Shown here: one piece after another, positions 34,041 to 41,366 of the stretch | Layout: each line of letters begins with the position of its first letter | How positions within the stretch are numbered: position 1 is the stretch's first letter | Assembly (NCBI GenBank): GCA_966210515.1 | Contig: CBIHLM010000029.1 | Location: forward strand, 1 to 50,442 | DNA: 50,442 bases | Source of the DNA: Paradesertivirga sp966210515 | Lineage (GTDB): Bacteria; Bacteroidota; Bacteroidia; Sphingobacteriales; Sphingobacteriaceae | Direction: 5' to 3' | Program-made: the position numbers and the translations under genes | The notes under the pieces: generated by a model | Told to the model about the DNA's origin: nothing | What the model saw: only the letters and a program-made list of their open reading frames with translations | Database searches by the model: none

Positions 34041-34291
34041 ATAAATAAGGTAAAAGGTGAAAACCAAAAGATGAAAGCCAGTTCAAAATCCGAGCTTACA
34101 TTTTCTTCTTCTTATATAACCTTGTTTTTTTATAAAGGTAAAAGGTGGTAGGTAAAAGGGAAAAGGCATTTCAAATACATCTCTCCTGTTTATCTAACCT
34201 CGTTTCGCCCCACTTTTTACTTTTTACTTTTTACTTTTTACTTGATACCTGCTACTTGATACCTGCTACTTGATACTTGATACTCTACCAC
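34041..34291. other. Gap between nuoH and nuoI carrying low-complexity sequence
   Basis: No coding sequence is seen. The right half is the 7-nt periodic array (34212-34281). The left half has purine-rich words (GGTAAAAGGT, GGTAGGTAAAAGGG) roughly complementary to the ACTTTTT units, so the transcript could fold back on itself. It interrupts an operon that is otherwise tightly packed. Confidence 0.6.
34212..34281. repeat. Heptamer array, ten 7-nt units
   Basis: Ten consecutive 7-nt units starting with AC: ACTTTTT four times (34212-34239), then ACTTGAT, ACCTGCT, ACTTGAT, ACCTGCT, ACTTGAT, ACTTGAT (34240-34281). The phase is unbroken although the unit changes. Read as mRNA it is AAAAAGT and ATCAAGT/AGCAGGT words, between the nuoH stop and nuoI. 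Function unknown; replication slippage can build such arrays. Confidence 0.85.
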
Positions 34292-35341
34292 CTACTTAAA
34301 ATAAGCATCCTTCACCACTATCCAGATCCCTGTTATCACAATATTTGCAATACCCAAAGGAATAAGTACTTTCCATCCCAGATTCATTAACTGATCATAA
34401 CGGAAACGCGGAACTGTCCAGCGAACCCACATAAAAAAGAAAATGAAGAAGAATATTTTTGCAAAAAGGAATGCCACGCCCAACAATGTTACCCAGTTTT
34501 GATGTACGCCCATCTCAAGCAAATTATTCATAAATGGGAAGTTATATCCGCCAAAGTAAAGCGTTGCCATTACTGCCGATGAAATAAACATATTGATGTA
34601 TTCAGCGAACAGAAAACCTCCAAGTTTCATACCGGAATATTCTGTATGATAACCTCCAACCAACTCGTTCTCGCTTTCTGGTAAATCGAACGGAGTTCTG
34701 TTACATTCTGCAAATGCACAGATTATAAATATTAAAAAACCCAAGGGCTGTACCCAAACGTTCCAGTTTACAAATCCGCTTTGCTGCTCGGCAATAGTTT
34801 TAAGCGATAAACTGCCGGTTACCATCAAAAGAGCAATAATTGATAATCCCATTGCAATTTCATAACTGATGTTTTGTGATGCCGCACGAATGGCACCCAT
34901 CAGTGAAAACTTATTATTGGATGCCCAGCCACCAATCATTATACCATAAACACCCAAAGAAACTACCCCGAAAATGTATAGAATACCTACATTAATGTCG
35001 GCTACCTGAAGTTCCACTACCGTGTCGCCAAAAGTTAGTGTTTGTCCGAATGGGATTACTGCACTACCGATCAATGCTGTTAGCAGCGCCAGAGAAGGTC
35101 CGGCGATAAATAGGAAAGCATTTGATTGTGATGGAATGATCTCTTCTTTAAAAAACATCTTCGCCCCATCTGCCAGTGGCTGTAACATTCCGTTCCACCC
35201 TGCGCGGTGCGGACCAACCCTTCCCTGAAGGAAAGCTGCGATTTTACGTTCTGCTAAGGTTGAATAAGCTGCAACGCCCAGTGATACCCCAAATATTGCA
35301 GTAACTAAAATAAATTTCTCTATTACGAATGCTAATTCCAT
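34292..35341 (-). CDS. nuoH: NADH-quinone oxidoreductase subunit H
   Basis: Membrane subunit that forms the quinone chamber with NuoB and NuoD. 349 residues, eight to nine helices. Conserved loop segments are ERKIAAFLQGRVGPHRAGWNGMLQ and ECNRTPFDLPESENELVGGYHTEYSG. Its ATG overlaps the nuoG stop by one base. Confidence 0.97.
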   Translation of the reverse strand: MELAFVIEKFILVTAIFGVSLGVAAYSTLAERKIAAFLQGRVGPHRAGWNGMLQPLADGAKMFFKEEIIPSQSNAFLFIAGPSLALLTALIGSAVIPFGQTLTFGDTVVELQVADINVGILYIFGVVSLGVYGIMIGGWASNNKFSLMGAIRAASQNISYEIAMGLSIIALLMVTGSLSLKTIAEQQSGFVNWNVWVQPLGFLIFIICAFAECNRTPFDLPESENELVGGYHTEYSGMKLGGFLFAEYINMFISSAVMATLYFGGYNFPFMNNLLEMGVHQNWVTLLGVAFLFAKIFFFIFFFMWVRWTVPRFRYDQLMNLGWKVLIPLGIANIVITGIWIVVKDAYFK

Positions 35342-36336
35342 TAGTGATGCTTAGTTGCTCTCTCGAATTCTTCTTTATTCGCCTCCTGTAAAGCATGATT
35401 TTTTCTCACAACCGGAGGCGGAGCTAATTGTTCATAATGATTGGATGAAATTACGGAGCGATTCGAGATTTTTCTCGGACCCTCAATAACCCAGTCACCG
35501 GTGTTTTTAGTTTCGAAACGGCAGGTATTGCAGATAAAATCTTCAACCTCGCCATATACATCCTTACGTGCGGTCACCCGGATAACATCTTCTCCTTTAT
35601 ACCACAAAGCAACTTTACCGGTACAGGTAGGGCAATCGCGATGCGCATCCACAGGCTTGCTGAACCAAACACGCTGTTTAAAGCGGAACGTTTTATCTGT
35701 TAGGGCCCCAACCGGACATACATCGATTACGTTGCCGGAAAAATCGTTGTCGATTGCTTTTTCAATATAAGTTGAGATTTCGGATGCATCGCCACGGCCT
35801 AAAATACCGTGCTCGCGGCTATCAGTTAACTGATCTGCCACATACACACAGCGGTAGCATAAAATACACCGCGTCATATGAAGTTGTATTTTGTCGCCTA
35901 TGTCAATCTTATCGAATGTTCTGCGCTCAAATTCGTACCGGGTTGCTTCAGATCCATGCTCATAGCTTAAATCCTGCAGATGACATTCGCCGGCCTGATC
36001 GCAAACCGGGCAATCAAGCGGGTGGTTGATCAATAACATTTCAACAACACCTTTTCTTGCCTCCTTCACTTCCGGCGAAGTTATGTTTTCAACTTCCATC
36101 CCCTCCATTACCGTAGTACGGCACGAAGCCACCAGTTTAGGCATCGGACGAGGATCTTTTTCTGAACCCTTACTCACTTTCACCAGACAGGTACGGCACT
36201 TGCCGCCACTGCCCTCTAACTTGGAATAATAGCACATTGCCGGAGGCACAATGTCTCCACCAATCTGACGGGCAGCATTCAGGATACTTGTTCCTGGTTC
36301 TACCTCGATGCTTATTCCATCTATTGTAACTTTCAT
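35341..36336 (-). CDS. nuoG: NADH-quinone oxidoreductase subunit G, short form
   Basis: 331 residues, about a third of the E. coli length. The N-terminal ferredoxin domain binds 2Fe-2S (Cys35, Cys47, Cys50, Cys72). Then come His105, Cys109, Cys112, Cys118 (N5-type cluster) and Cys157, Cys160, Cys163, Cys207 (N4-type). The molybdopterin-like domain is absent, ending after a second Cys pair region (Cys235, Cys238, Cys269, Cys272). Short NuoG of this kind is known from Bacteroidota, so it is not a truncation by mutation. It is separated from nuoF by a pseudogene. Confidence 0.95.
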   Translation of the reverse strand: MKVTIDGISIEVEPGTSILNAARQIGGDIVPPAMCYYSKLEGSGGKCRTCLVKVSKGSEKDPRPMPKLVASCRTTVMEGMEVENITSPEVKEARKGVVEMLLINHPLDCPVCDQAGECHLQDLSYEHGSEATRYEFERRTFDKIDIGDKIQLHMTRCILCYRCVYVADQLTDSREHGILGRGDASEISTYIEKAIDNDFSGNVIDVCPVGALTDKTFRFKQRVWFSKPVDAHRDCPTCTGKVALWYKGEDVIRVTARKDVYGEVEDFICNTCRFETKNTGDWVIEGPRKISNRSVISSNHYEQLAPPPVVRKNHALQEANKEEFERATKHH

Positions 36337-36663
36337 TATAAATTCAAAAGTTAAAAGTCAAAATTTTCGACACCTTAGTGTCTTTAATTAAACTCAACCA
36401 ATACTTGGTTTCGTTTGCAGATTTTAATGCTATTAAATAAAATTTCCTAAAGTCTCTTCTGGAACTACCCGCTTCCTTCTTCTACGTTCGCTCCAATGGA
36501 TGTCCCGCTTCTCAGTACCTGATCAAAAAGCGATATATATATATTCTTTCAAACCCTAATGCCCCTACGAACTGTATTATTTCCTTCGAGAAATTATACG
36601 ACCGCTGTTTAATAACATACGGCTTATCGCTCACGCGCTGGTTTTCTTTTTAATTTTTACTTT
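36337..36663. other. 327-bp gap between nuoF and nuoG
   Basis: Contents are a frameshifted four-helix-bundle gene remnant (36344-36634) bracketed by imperfect A/T-rich inverted ends. AATTCAAAA at 36341-36349 faces TTTTGAATT at 36668-36676, the latter in the last codons of nuoF. The bracketing suggests an insertion rather than drift, but A/T-rich words are common in this genome. Confidence 0.55.
36344..36634 (-). pseudogene. Decayed four-helix-bundle (S23 / 23S rRNA-IVS type) protein gene
   Basis: Reading the minus strand from a GTG at 36632-36634 gives SDKPYVIKQRSYNFSKEII then FVGALGFERIY. A shift at an (AT)6 run (36533-36544) leads to LFDQVLRSGTSIGANVEEGSG. A second shift near 36461-36471 leads to SRRDFRKFYLIALKSANETK then YWLSLIKDT, ending at a stop at 36344-36346. 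Joined, these match the four-helix-bundle family that also occurs inside 23S rRNA intervening sequences. The C-terminal 20-30 residues are missing. It lies inside the nuo operon, on the same strand. Confidence 0.8.
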
Positions 36664-38019
36664 TTAATTTTGAATTATCTCCAAAGGACCAGCATACCCT
36701 GCTAAACCGTAATTCCTTTCCATTGCTTCCTTTGGATTGCTTACATGCCACTCAAACTCATCACGGAAATGACGGATTGCACTCGCCACAGGCCACGCCG
36801 CGGCATCACCAAGCGGACAAATCGTATTTCCCTCTATCTTCTTTGAAACGTCAACCAACAAATCAATATCACTCAATTTACCATGACCATATTCCAGTCG
36901 GTGCAGTACTTTCTCCATCCAGCCGGTACCTTCACGACAAGGCGAACATTGACCGCAGCTTTCATGATGATAAAAACGCGAGAAATTCCAGGTGTTTCTA
37001 ACAATACACTGATCTTCATCAAATGCTACAAATCCTCCCGATCCCAACATAGTTCCTGTTGCAAAGCCACCTTCCGAAAGCGACTCATAAGTCATCAGTC
37101 GATTTTCGCCATTTGCAGTTTTAAGTATCAGATTTGCGGGAAGGATCGGAACAGATGAACCTCCGGCAACTACCGCCTTCAATCTTTTGCCATTCGCAAT
37201 TCCACCACAATATTCATCAGAATAGATAAATTCTTCTACCGGAACACCCAGTTCAATCTCATAAACTCCTGGTTTATTCAAATTACCCGAAGCAGAAATA
37301 AGTTTAGTTCCCGTGCTTCTTCCTATCCCAACTTTAGCATATTCATCCCCGCCATCATTGATAATCGGGACTACTGCAGCGATAGACTCCACGTTATTTA
37401 CTACCGTAGGGCAGTTATATAAACCGGAAATTGCCGGAAACGGAGGTTTAATCCTCGGATTTCCACGCTTTCCTTCTAACGATTCAATTAAAGCTGTTTC
37501 TTCACCGCAGATATACGCACCACCACCTGGCTGCACATAAACCTCGTGATCAAAGCCTGATCCCAGGATATTCTTTCCCAAAAAGCCCGCTGCTTTCGCT
37601 TCAGCAATCGCTTTTTCAAGGATACGTATCTGCGGCATCATTTCACCGCGTACGTATATGTAAGAAGTATTTGCGCCTAAAGCATAACTGGCCACAATCA
37701 TTCCTTCAACCAAAAGGTGAGGAATGTAGGTCATTAAATATCTGTCTTTAAATGTTCCTGGCTCCGATTCATCCGCATTACAAACCAGGTAACGCGGCTT
37801 ACCTTCAGGCTTAGCCAGAAAGCTCCACTTCATCCCGGTAGGAAATCCTGCCCCACCACGACCACGCAGGCCAGACTTTTTAACTTCCTCTACAACATCA
37901 TCGGAAGACATCGATTTCAGCGCCTTTTCAACAGCACGATATCCGCCTTTCTGACGATATACATCGAAAGTATTTATTCCGGGAACGTTGATATGTTCTA
38001 ATAATAATTTGCGTCCCAT
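36664..38019 (-). CDS. nuoF: NADH-quinone oxidoreductase subunit F
   Basis: NADH-binding subunit with FMN and cluster N3. 451 residues. The nucleotide/FMN site is in LRGRGGAGFPTGMKW and the Gly-rich GGGAYICGEETALIESLEG. The 4Fe-4S ligands are in SCGQCSPCREGTGW with the fourth Cys in TICPLGDAAAWP. It starts 1 nt after nuoE. Its end is next to the pseudogene insertion. Confidence 0.98.
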   Translation of the reverse strand: MGRKLLLEHINVPGINTFDVYRQKGGYRAVEKALKSMSSDDVVEEVKKSGLRGRGGAGFPTGMKWSFLAKPEGKPRYLVCNADESEPGTFKDRYLMTYIPHLLVEGMIVASYALGANTSYIYVRGEMMPQIRILEKAIAEAKAAGFLGKNILGSGFDHEVYVQPGGGAYICGEETALIESLEGKRGNPRIKPPFPAISGLYNCPTVVNNVESIAAVVPIINDGGDEYAKVGIGRSTGTKLISASGNLNKPGVYEIELGVPVEEFIYSDEYCGGIANGKRLKAVVAGGSSVPILPANLILKTANGENRLMTYESLSEGGFATGTMLGSGGFVAFDEDQCIVRNTWNFSRFYHHESCGQCSPCREGTGWMEKVLHRLEYGHGKLSDIDLLVDVSKKIEGNTICPLGDAAAWPVASAIRHFRDEFEWHVSNPKEAMERNYGLAGYAGPLEIIQN

Positions 38020-38020
38020 T

Positions 38021-38560
38021 TTATTCGCCTATTTGAGGTTTTACAGCTGTTGTAAGCCTTAAACTTTCAATTAACTCATCAATCTTTGCTTCAGTTAAAT
38101 TCTCGTGGAATTTATATTCAGGGCCGATTTGTAATACCGGTGCCATTCCGCAAGCTGCAAGGCATTCTACACCTCTCCAGCTAAATAAGCCATCCGGAGT
38201 AACTTCGCCTTCTTTTACGCCGAGCTTCTGCTCAATGTATTTCATTATTTTTTCCGCCCCAACCAGGCAGCAAGGCCCGGTACGGCAAACCTCCAAAACA
38301 TGTTTACCCAGCGGCTTCAAAAAATACATAGTATAGAAGGTTGCTACCTCATATACCTCAATCGGTTTTATATTCAGGTAGTCGGCCACTTTATCCATTG
38401 CAGGCGCACTTACCCAGCCGTACTCTGCCTGTACTAAATGTAAAATCGGCAATAGGGCTGATTTCTGCCTTCCTTCCGGATACCGGGCAACAATCTCATT
38501 GAACTTAGTAATAAGCTCCGGACTAAAAACTACTTCCTCGGGTTGAGCAACATTAAGCAT
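38021..38560 (-). CDS. nuoE: NADH-quinone oxidoreductase subunit E
   Basis: Thioredoxin-fold subunit with the 2Fe-2S cluster N1a. 179 residues. Ligands are Cys92 and Cys97 (VCRTGPC) and Cys133 and Cys137 (ECLAAC). It overlaps nuoD by 8 nt and leads into nuoF, forming the NADH-input module with NuoF and NuoG. Confidence 0.98.
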   Translation of the reverse strand: MLNVAQPEEVVFSPELITKFNEIVARYPEGRQKSALLPILHLVQAEYGWVSAPAMDKVADYLNIKPIEVYEVATFYTMYFLKPLGKHVLEVCRTGPCCLVGAEKIMKYIEQKLGVKEGEVTPDGLFSWRGVECLAACGMAPVLQIGPEYKFHENLTEAKIDELIESLRLTTAVKPQIGE

Positions 38561-39761
38561 CTAATTCTCCTGCAATAACATTTAAACTACTCAGATTGAT
38601 AATTGCATCCGAAAGAAGCATTCCTGAGCTCATGGGTGCATACATCTGATAATTAATAAAGCTTGGACGGCGGAAATGCAAGCGGTAAGGACTCCGTCCG
38701 CCATCATTCACCAGGTAAAAACCAAGCTCGCCATTTCCTCCTTCAACACAGTGATACACTTCAGTCTTCGGAGTATCTATTTCGCCCATCACAATTTTAA
38801 AATGATAGATCAGGGCTTCCATATTATTATAAACTTCTTCTTTCGGCGGAAGGTAGAACTCAGGCACATCCGCATGGAAAACACCCTTAGGTTCTTTTTC
38901 AATTTTTTCAAGAGCCTGTTCTATGATGCGAACGCTCTGCCACATCTCTTCCTGACGTACAAGGTACCGGTCATAAATATCACCTGTTTTGCCTACCGGA
39001 ATGTCAAAATCAAAATCTTCGTAAGAACTATAGGGCTCGTTTACACGGACGTCGTAGTCCACGCCGCAAGCTCTAAGAATCGGACCGGTCCAGCTGTAGT
39101 TCATTGCTGTTTCAGCATCAACAGCCGCAACACCGGCAGTCCTGTCAATAAAGATCCGGTTCCTGTCGAACAAAGCTTCAAATTCTTTCAATACCGGCGT
39201 GAAGTTTTTCAGGAATTTTTTGATCTTCGCGAACGCGATATCATTAAAATCTCTTTCGAAGCCACCGATACGTCCGATGTTAGTGGTTAAACGGGCGCCA
39301 CAAACCTCTTCATATATTTCGTAAATATGCTCACGCTGCTCCATCAGGTATAAAAAGCCTGTATAAGCACCGGTGTCTACTCCCAAAATACTGTTACAAA
39401 TAAGGTGGTCAGAGATACGGGCAAGCTCCATAACAATTACACGCAGGTAATCGACACGTTTAGGTGTTTGAATCCCTAAAAGCTTTTCAACCGTCATATG
39501 CCATCCCATATTATTGATGGGCGACGAACAGTAATTTAAACGGTCGGTAAGCGGAGTGATCTGATAAAATGGGCGGTGCTCTGCTATTTTCTCAAATGCT
39601 CTGTGTATATATCCGAGGGTAGAAACACCACTCACAATGCGTTCGCCATCCATCTCCAGCACATTCTGGAAAACCCCATGCGTCGCCGGATGGGTTGGCC
39701 CCAGGTTAAGGGTCGTTGTTTCTTGTAACTCCTGCCTTTCGGCGATTATTGGATGATTCAT
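38553..39761 (-). CDS. nuoD: NADH-quinone oxidoreductase subunit D
   Basis: 49-kDa-type subunit forming the quinone site with NuoB. The start is the ATG at 39759-39761 (MNHPIIAERQ), 1 nt after nuoC. A GTG at 39797 would add 12 residues inside nuoC and is unlikely. The segment LGPTHPATHGVFQ holds the conserved His of the quinone pocket. Length about 402 is normal. nuoC and nuoD are separate genes, not the fused form of enterobacteria. Confidence 0.97.
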   Translation of the reverse strand: MNHPIIAERQELQETTTLNLGPTHPATHGVFQNVLEMDGERIVSGVSTLGYIHRAFEKIAEHRPFYQITPLTDRLNYCSSPINNMGWHMTVEKLLGIQTPKRVDYLRVIVMELARISDHLICNSILGVDTGAYTGFLYLMEQREHIYEIYEEVCGARLTTNIGRIGGFERDFNDIAFAKIKKFLKNFTPVLKEFEALFDRNRIFIDRTAGVAAVDAETAMNYSWTGPILRACGVDYDVRVNEPYSSYEDFDFDIPVGKTGDIYDRYLVRQEEMWQSVRIIEQALEKIEKEPKGVFHADVPEFYLPPKEEVYNNMEALIYHFKIVMGEIDTPKTEVYHCVEGGNGELGFYLVNDGGRSPYRLHFRRPSFINYQMYAPMSSGMLLSDAIINLSSLNVIAGELDA

Positions 39762-39762
39762 T

Positions 39763-40266
39763 TTATCTTCCGAAGAAAAAGTCTCTTTTATCAACACGGT
39801 TCGGATCTTCCAATGGAAATTCCTTCCTCATCGGGAAAACCGTCATGTCATCTACATTTAATATACGGCACAGGTTCGGATGTCCTTCAAACGTTATTCC
39901 AAAGAAATCGTACGTTTCTCTCTCCATCCAGTTCGCACCTTCCCACAGTACGGTTGCCGTAGGTATTACCGGATTGATCTCTTCTAAAAATACCTTGATA
40001 CGAACCCGGACGTTATTTACAAAACTATGGATATGATAAATTACACCTATCGGGAGTTCTGTTCCGGGGTAGTGTATGCCGGTAATATCTGTGAGGAAGT
40101 TAAAGTTCAGCCCCGGATCTTTTTTTAGAAACGTCAGGATCGGAATAATATCTTCCTTCGAAGTCTCGAACGTTAAAAGGCCATAAGGCTCTGCTATCGC
40201 GGATATCTTTTGGCCGAATTGTTCATTTAATTTATCCAGTACAGTTTGGTTGTTAATCTTACCCAT
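39763..40266 (-). CDS. nuoC: NADH-quinone oxidoreductase subunit C
   Basis: 30-kDa-type subunit of the connecting module, 167 residues. The signature ERETYDFFGITFEGHPNLCRIL and the C-terminal FPLEDPNR are typical. It shares one base with the nuoB stop (TAATG) and leads into nuoD. Confidence 0.97.
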   Translation of the reverse strand: MGKINNQTVLDKLNEQFGQKISAIAEPYGLLTFETSKEDIIPILTFLKKDPGLNFNFLTDITGIHYPGTELPIGVIYHIHSFVNNVRVRIKVFLEEINPVIPTATVLWEGANWMERETYDFFGITFEGHPNLCRILNVDDMTVFPMRKEFPLEDPNRVDKRDFFFGR

Positions 40267-40808
40267 TACTGTATTCCGTATTTATTCATTAACTCTTTAT
40301 ACTCCGCTCCATTTCTGCGACGCAGAGGTTCATTTTTTACAAGTTCCTGCAATTTAAGCACTCCCGACAAAATAGCTTCAGGACGCGGCGGGCAACCCGG
40401 AACATACACATCAACAGGAATAATTTCGTCGATACCCTGTAAAACAGAATAGGTGTCGAAAATACCTCCGCTGCTGGCGCAAGCTCCAACTGCAATAACC
40501 CAGCGCGGTTCGGCCATTTGTAAATATACCTGTCTTAATACGGGGCCCATTTTTTTTGCGATGGTTCCCATAACTAAAAGCATATCAGCCTGTCTGGGCG
40601 AAAAAGATGGTCGCTCTGAACCAAATCGTGCTAAATCATAATGCGAACCCATCGTAGCCATAAATTCAATTCCGCAGCATGAGGTAGCAAACGGCAGTGG
40701 CCACAATGAATGTGAACGGGCAAGGCCGATCACTTTATCGAATGAAGTTGCAAAAAATCCTGATCCTTCGATACCCGGAGGGGCTTCTGCTAATTTTATA
40801 TCACTCAT
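40266..40808 (-). CDS. nuoB: NADH-quinone oxidoreductase subunit B
   Basis: PSST-type subunit with cluster N2, next to the quinone site. The N2 ligands are the paired Cys of FATSCCGIEF, the Cys of VGACASSGG and the Cys of VPGCPPRPE. The start is placed at the ATG at 40806-40808 (MSDIKLAEAP), giving 180 residues. A TTG at 40856 would add 16 residues with no family support. Confidence 0.97.
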   Translation of the reverse strand: MSDIKLAEAPPGIEGSGFFATSFDKVIGLARSHSLWPLPFATSCCGIEFMATMGSHYDLARFGSERPSFSPRQADMLLVMGTIAKKMGPVLRQVYLQMAEPRWVIAVGACASSGGIFDTYSVLQGIDEIIPVDVYVPGCPPRPEAILSGVLKLQELVKNEPLRRRNGAEYKELMNKYGIQ

Positions 40809-40912
40809 TTCTTCTGTCCTTCCCAATGCTTGTTTCCAATGGAAATCAAGCGGCAAATTTAAATTTTTACTACTTCTCTTTTGAAGGGTATATTTATTTA
40901 GAAATGTTCTAA

Positions 40913-41287
40913 TTACTTCTGCCAGTCCAGCGCTTTCTTACGGATAATGTAAATGAAGCCCAGCAAAAGCGTACCCATAAAAATGAACATCTCAATCAAC
41001 CCTTCCATTCCCATCTCACGAAAATTCACTGCCCATGGATACATAAATATTACCTCAATATCGAACAGTACAAACAGGATAGCCACCAGGAAATATTTGA
41101 TAGAGAATGGCTGACGGGCGTTTCCTATTACCTCAATACCAGATTCGAAAGGCGTTAATTTGTCCTTAGTTTTTCGTTTCGGGCCCAATAGGTGAGTGGC
41201 AATCATAGTAACTACAACAAAACCTATGGCCACAATCATTTGAAAAATGATCGGCAGATAACTAACCGGTGTACTTTGTGCTTCCAT
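40913..41287 (-). CDS. nuoA: NADH-quinone oxidoreductase subunit A
   Basis: 124-residue membrane subunit with three helices; the conserved loop FESGIEVIGNARQPFSIKYF and the Glu/Asp of VLFDIEVIFMYPWA are typical. It heads the operon. The 104-nt gap to nuoB is larger than the other gaps in this part. An exact -7 box sits 18-25 nt before its ATG. Confidence 0.97.
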   Translation of the reverse strand: MEAQSTPVSYLPIIFQMIVAIGFVVVTMIATHLLGPKRKTKDKLTPFESGIEVIGNARQPFSIKYFLVAILFVLFDIEVIFMYPWAVNFREMGMEGLIEMFIFMGTLLLGFIYIIRKKALDWQK

Positions 41288-41304
41288 TTTTTAGATTACG
41301 GAGG

Positions 41305-41312
41305 CAAATATA
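41305..41312 (-). promoter_or_regulatory. -7 box of the nuo operon
   Basis: Minus strand TATATTTG matches TAnnTTTG exactly and is followed by CC. It is 18 nt before the nuoA ATG. It starts only 3 nt after the T-run of the upstream terminator, so the -33 region would fall in that terminator stem; no TTTG is seen there. Confidence 0.5.
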
Positions 41313-41315
41313 AAT

Positions 41316-41350
41316 AAAAAGAGCCGGATCTTTTAAGATACCGGCCCTCT
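41316..41350 (-). terminator. Intrinsic terminator of the Ton operon
   Basis: On the minus strand AGAG, CCGG and ATCT pair with AGAT, CCGG and CTCT around a TAAA loop, with small bulges (GG and T). Five T then ATTTAT follow. It separates the TPR gene (ending 41367) from nuoA. Confidence 0.75.
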
Positions 41351-41366
41351 AAAAAAGATCATTATG

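Noticed and set aside
34041..34067. TTG start for NuoI
   Set aside because: Adds nine residues not seen in NuoI, and an ATG at 34038-34040 fits the family start.
34212..34281. CRISPR array
   Set aside because: Units are 7 nt with no spacers and no cas genes, so it is a simple tandem repeat.
35341..36336. NuoG as a broken gene because it is short
   Set aside because: All cluster ligands for three Fe-S sites are intact, the frame is open to a normal coupled stop with nuoH, and short NuoG is typical of Bacteroidota.
38676..39290. 204-codon open frame antisense to nuoD
   Set aside because: It lies opposite a conserved nuoD gene in a frame that low stop density of the sense codons keeps open; its translation resembles no family.
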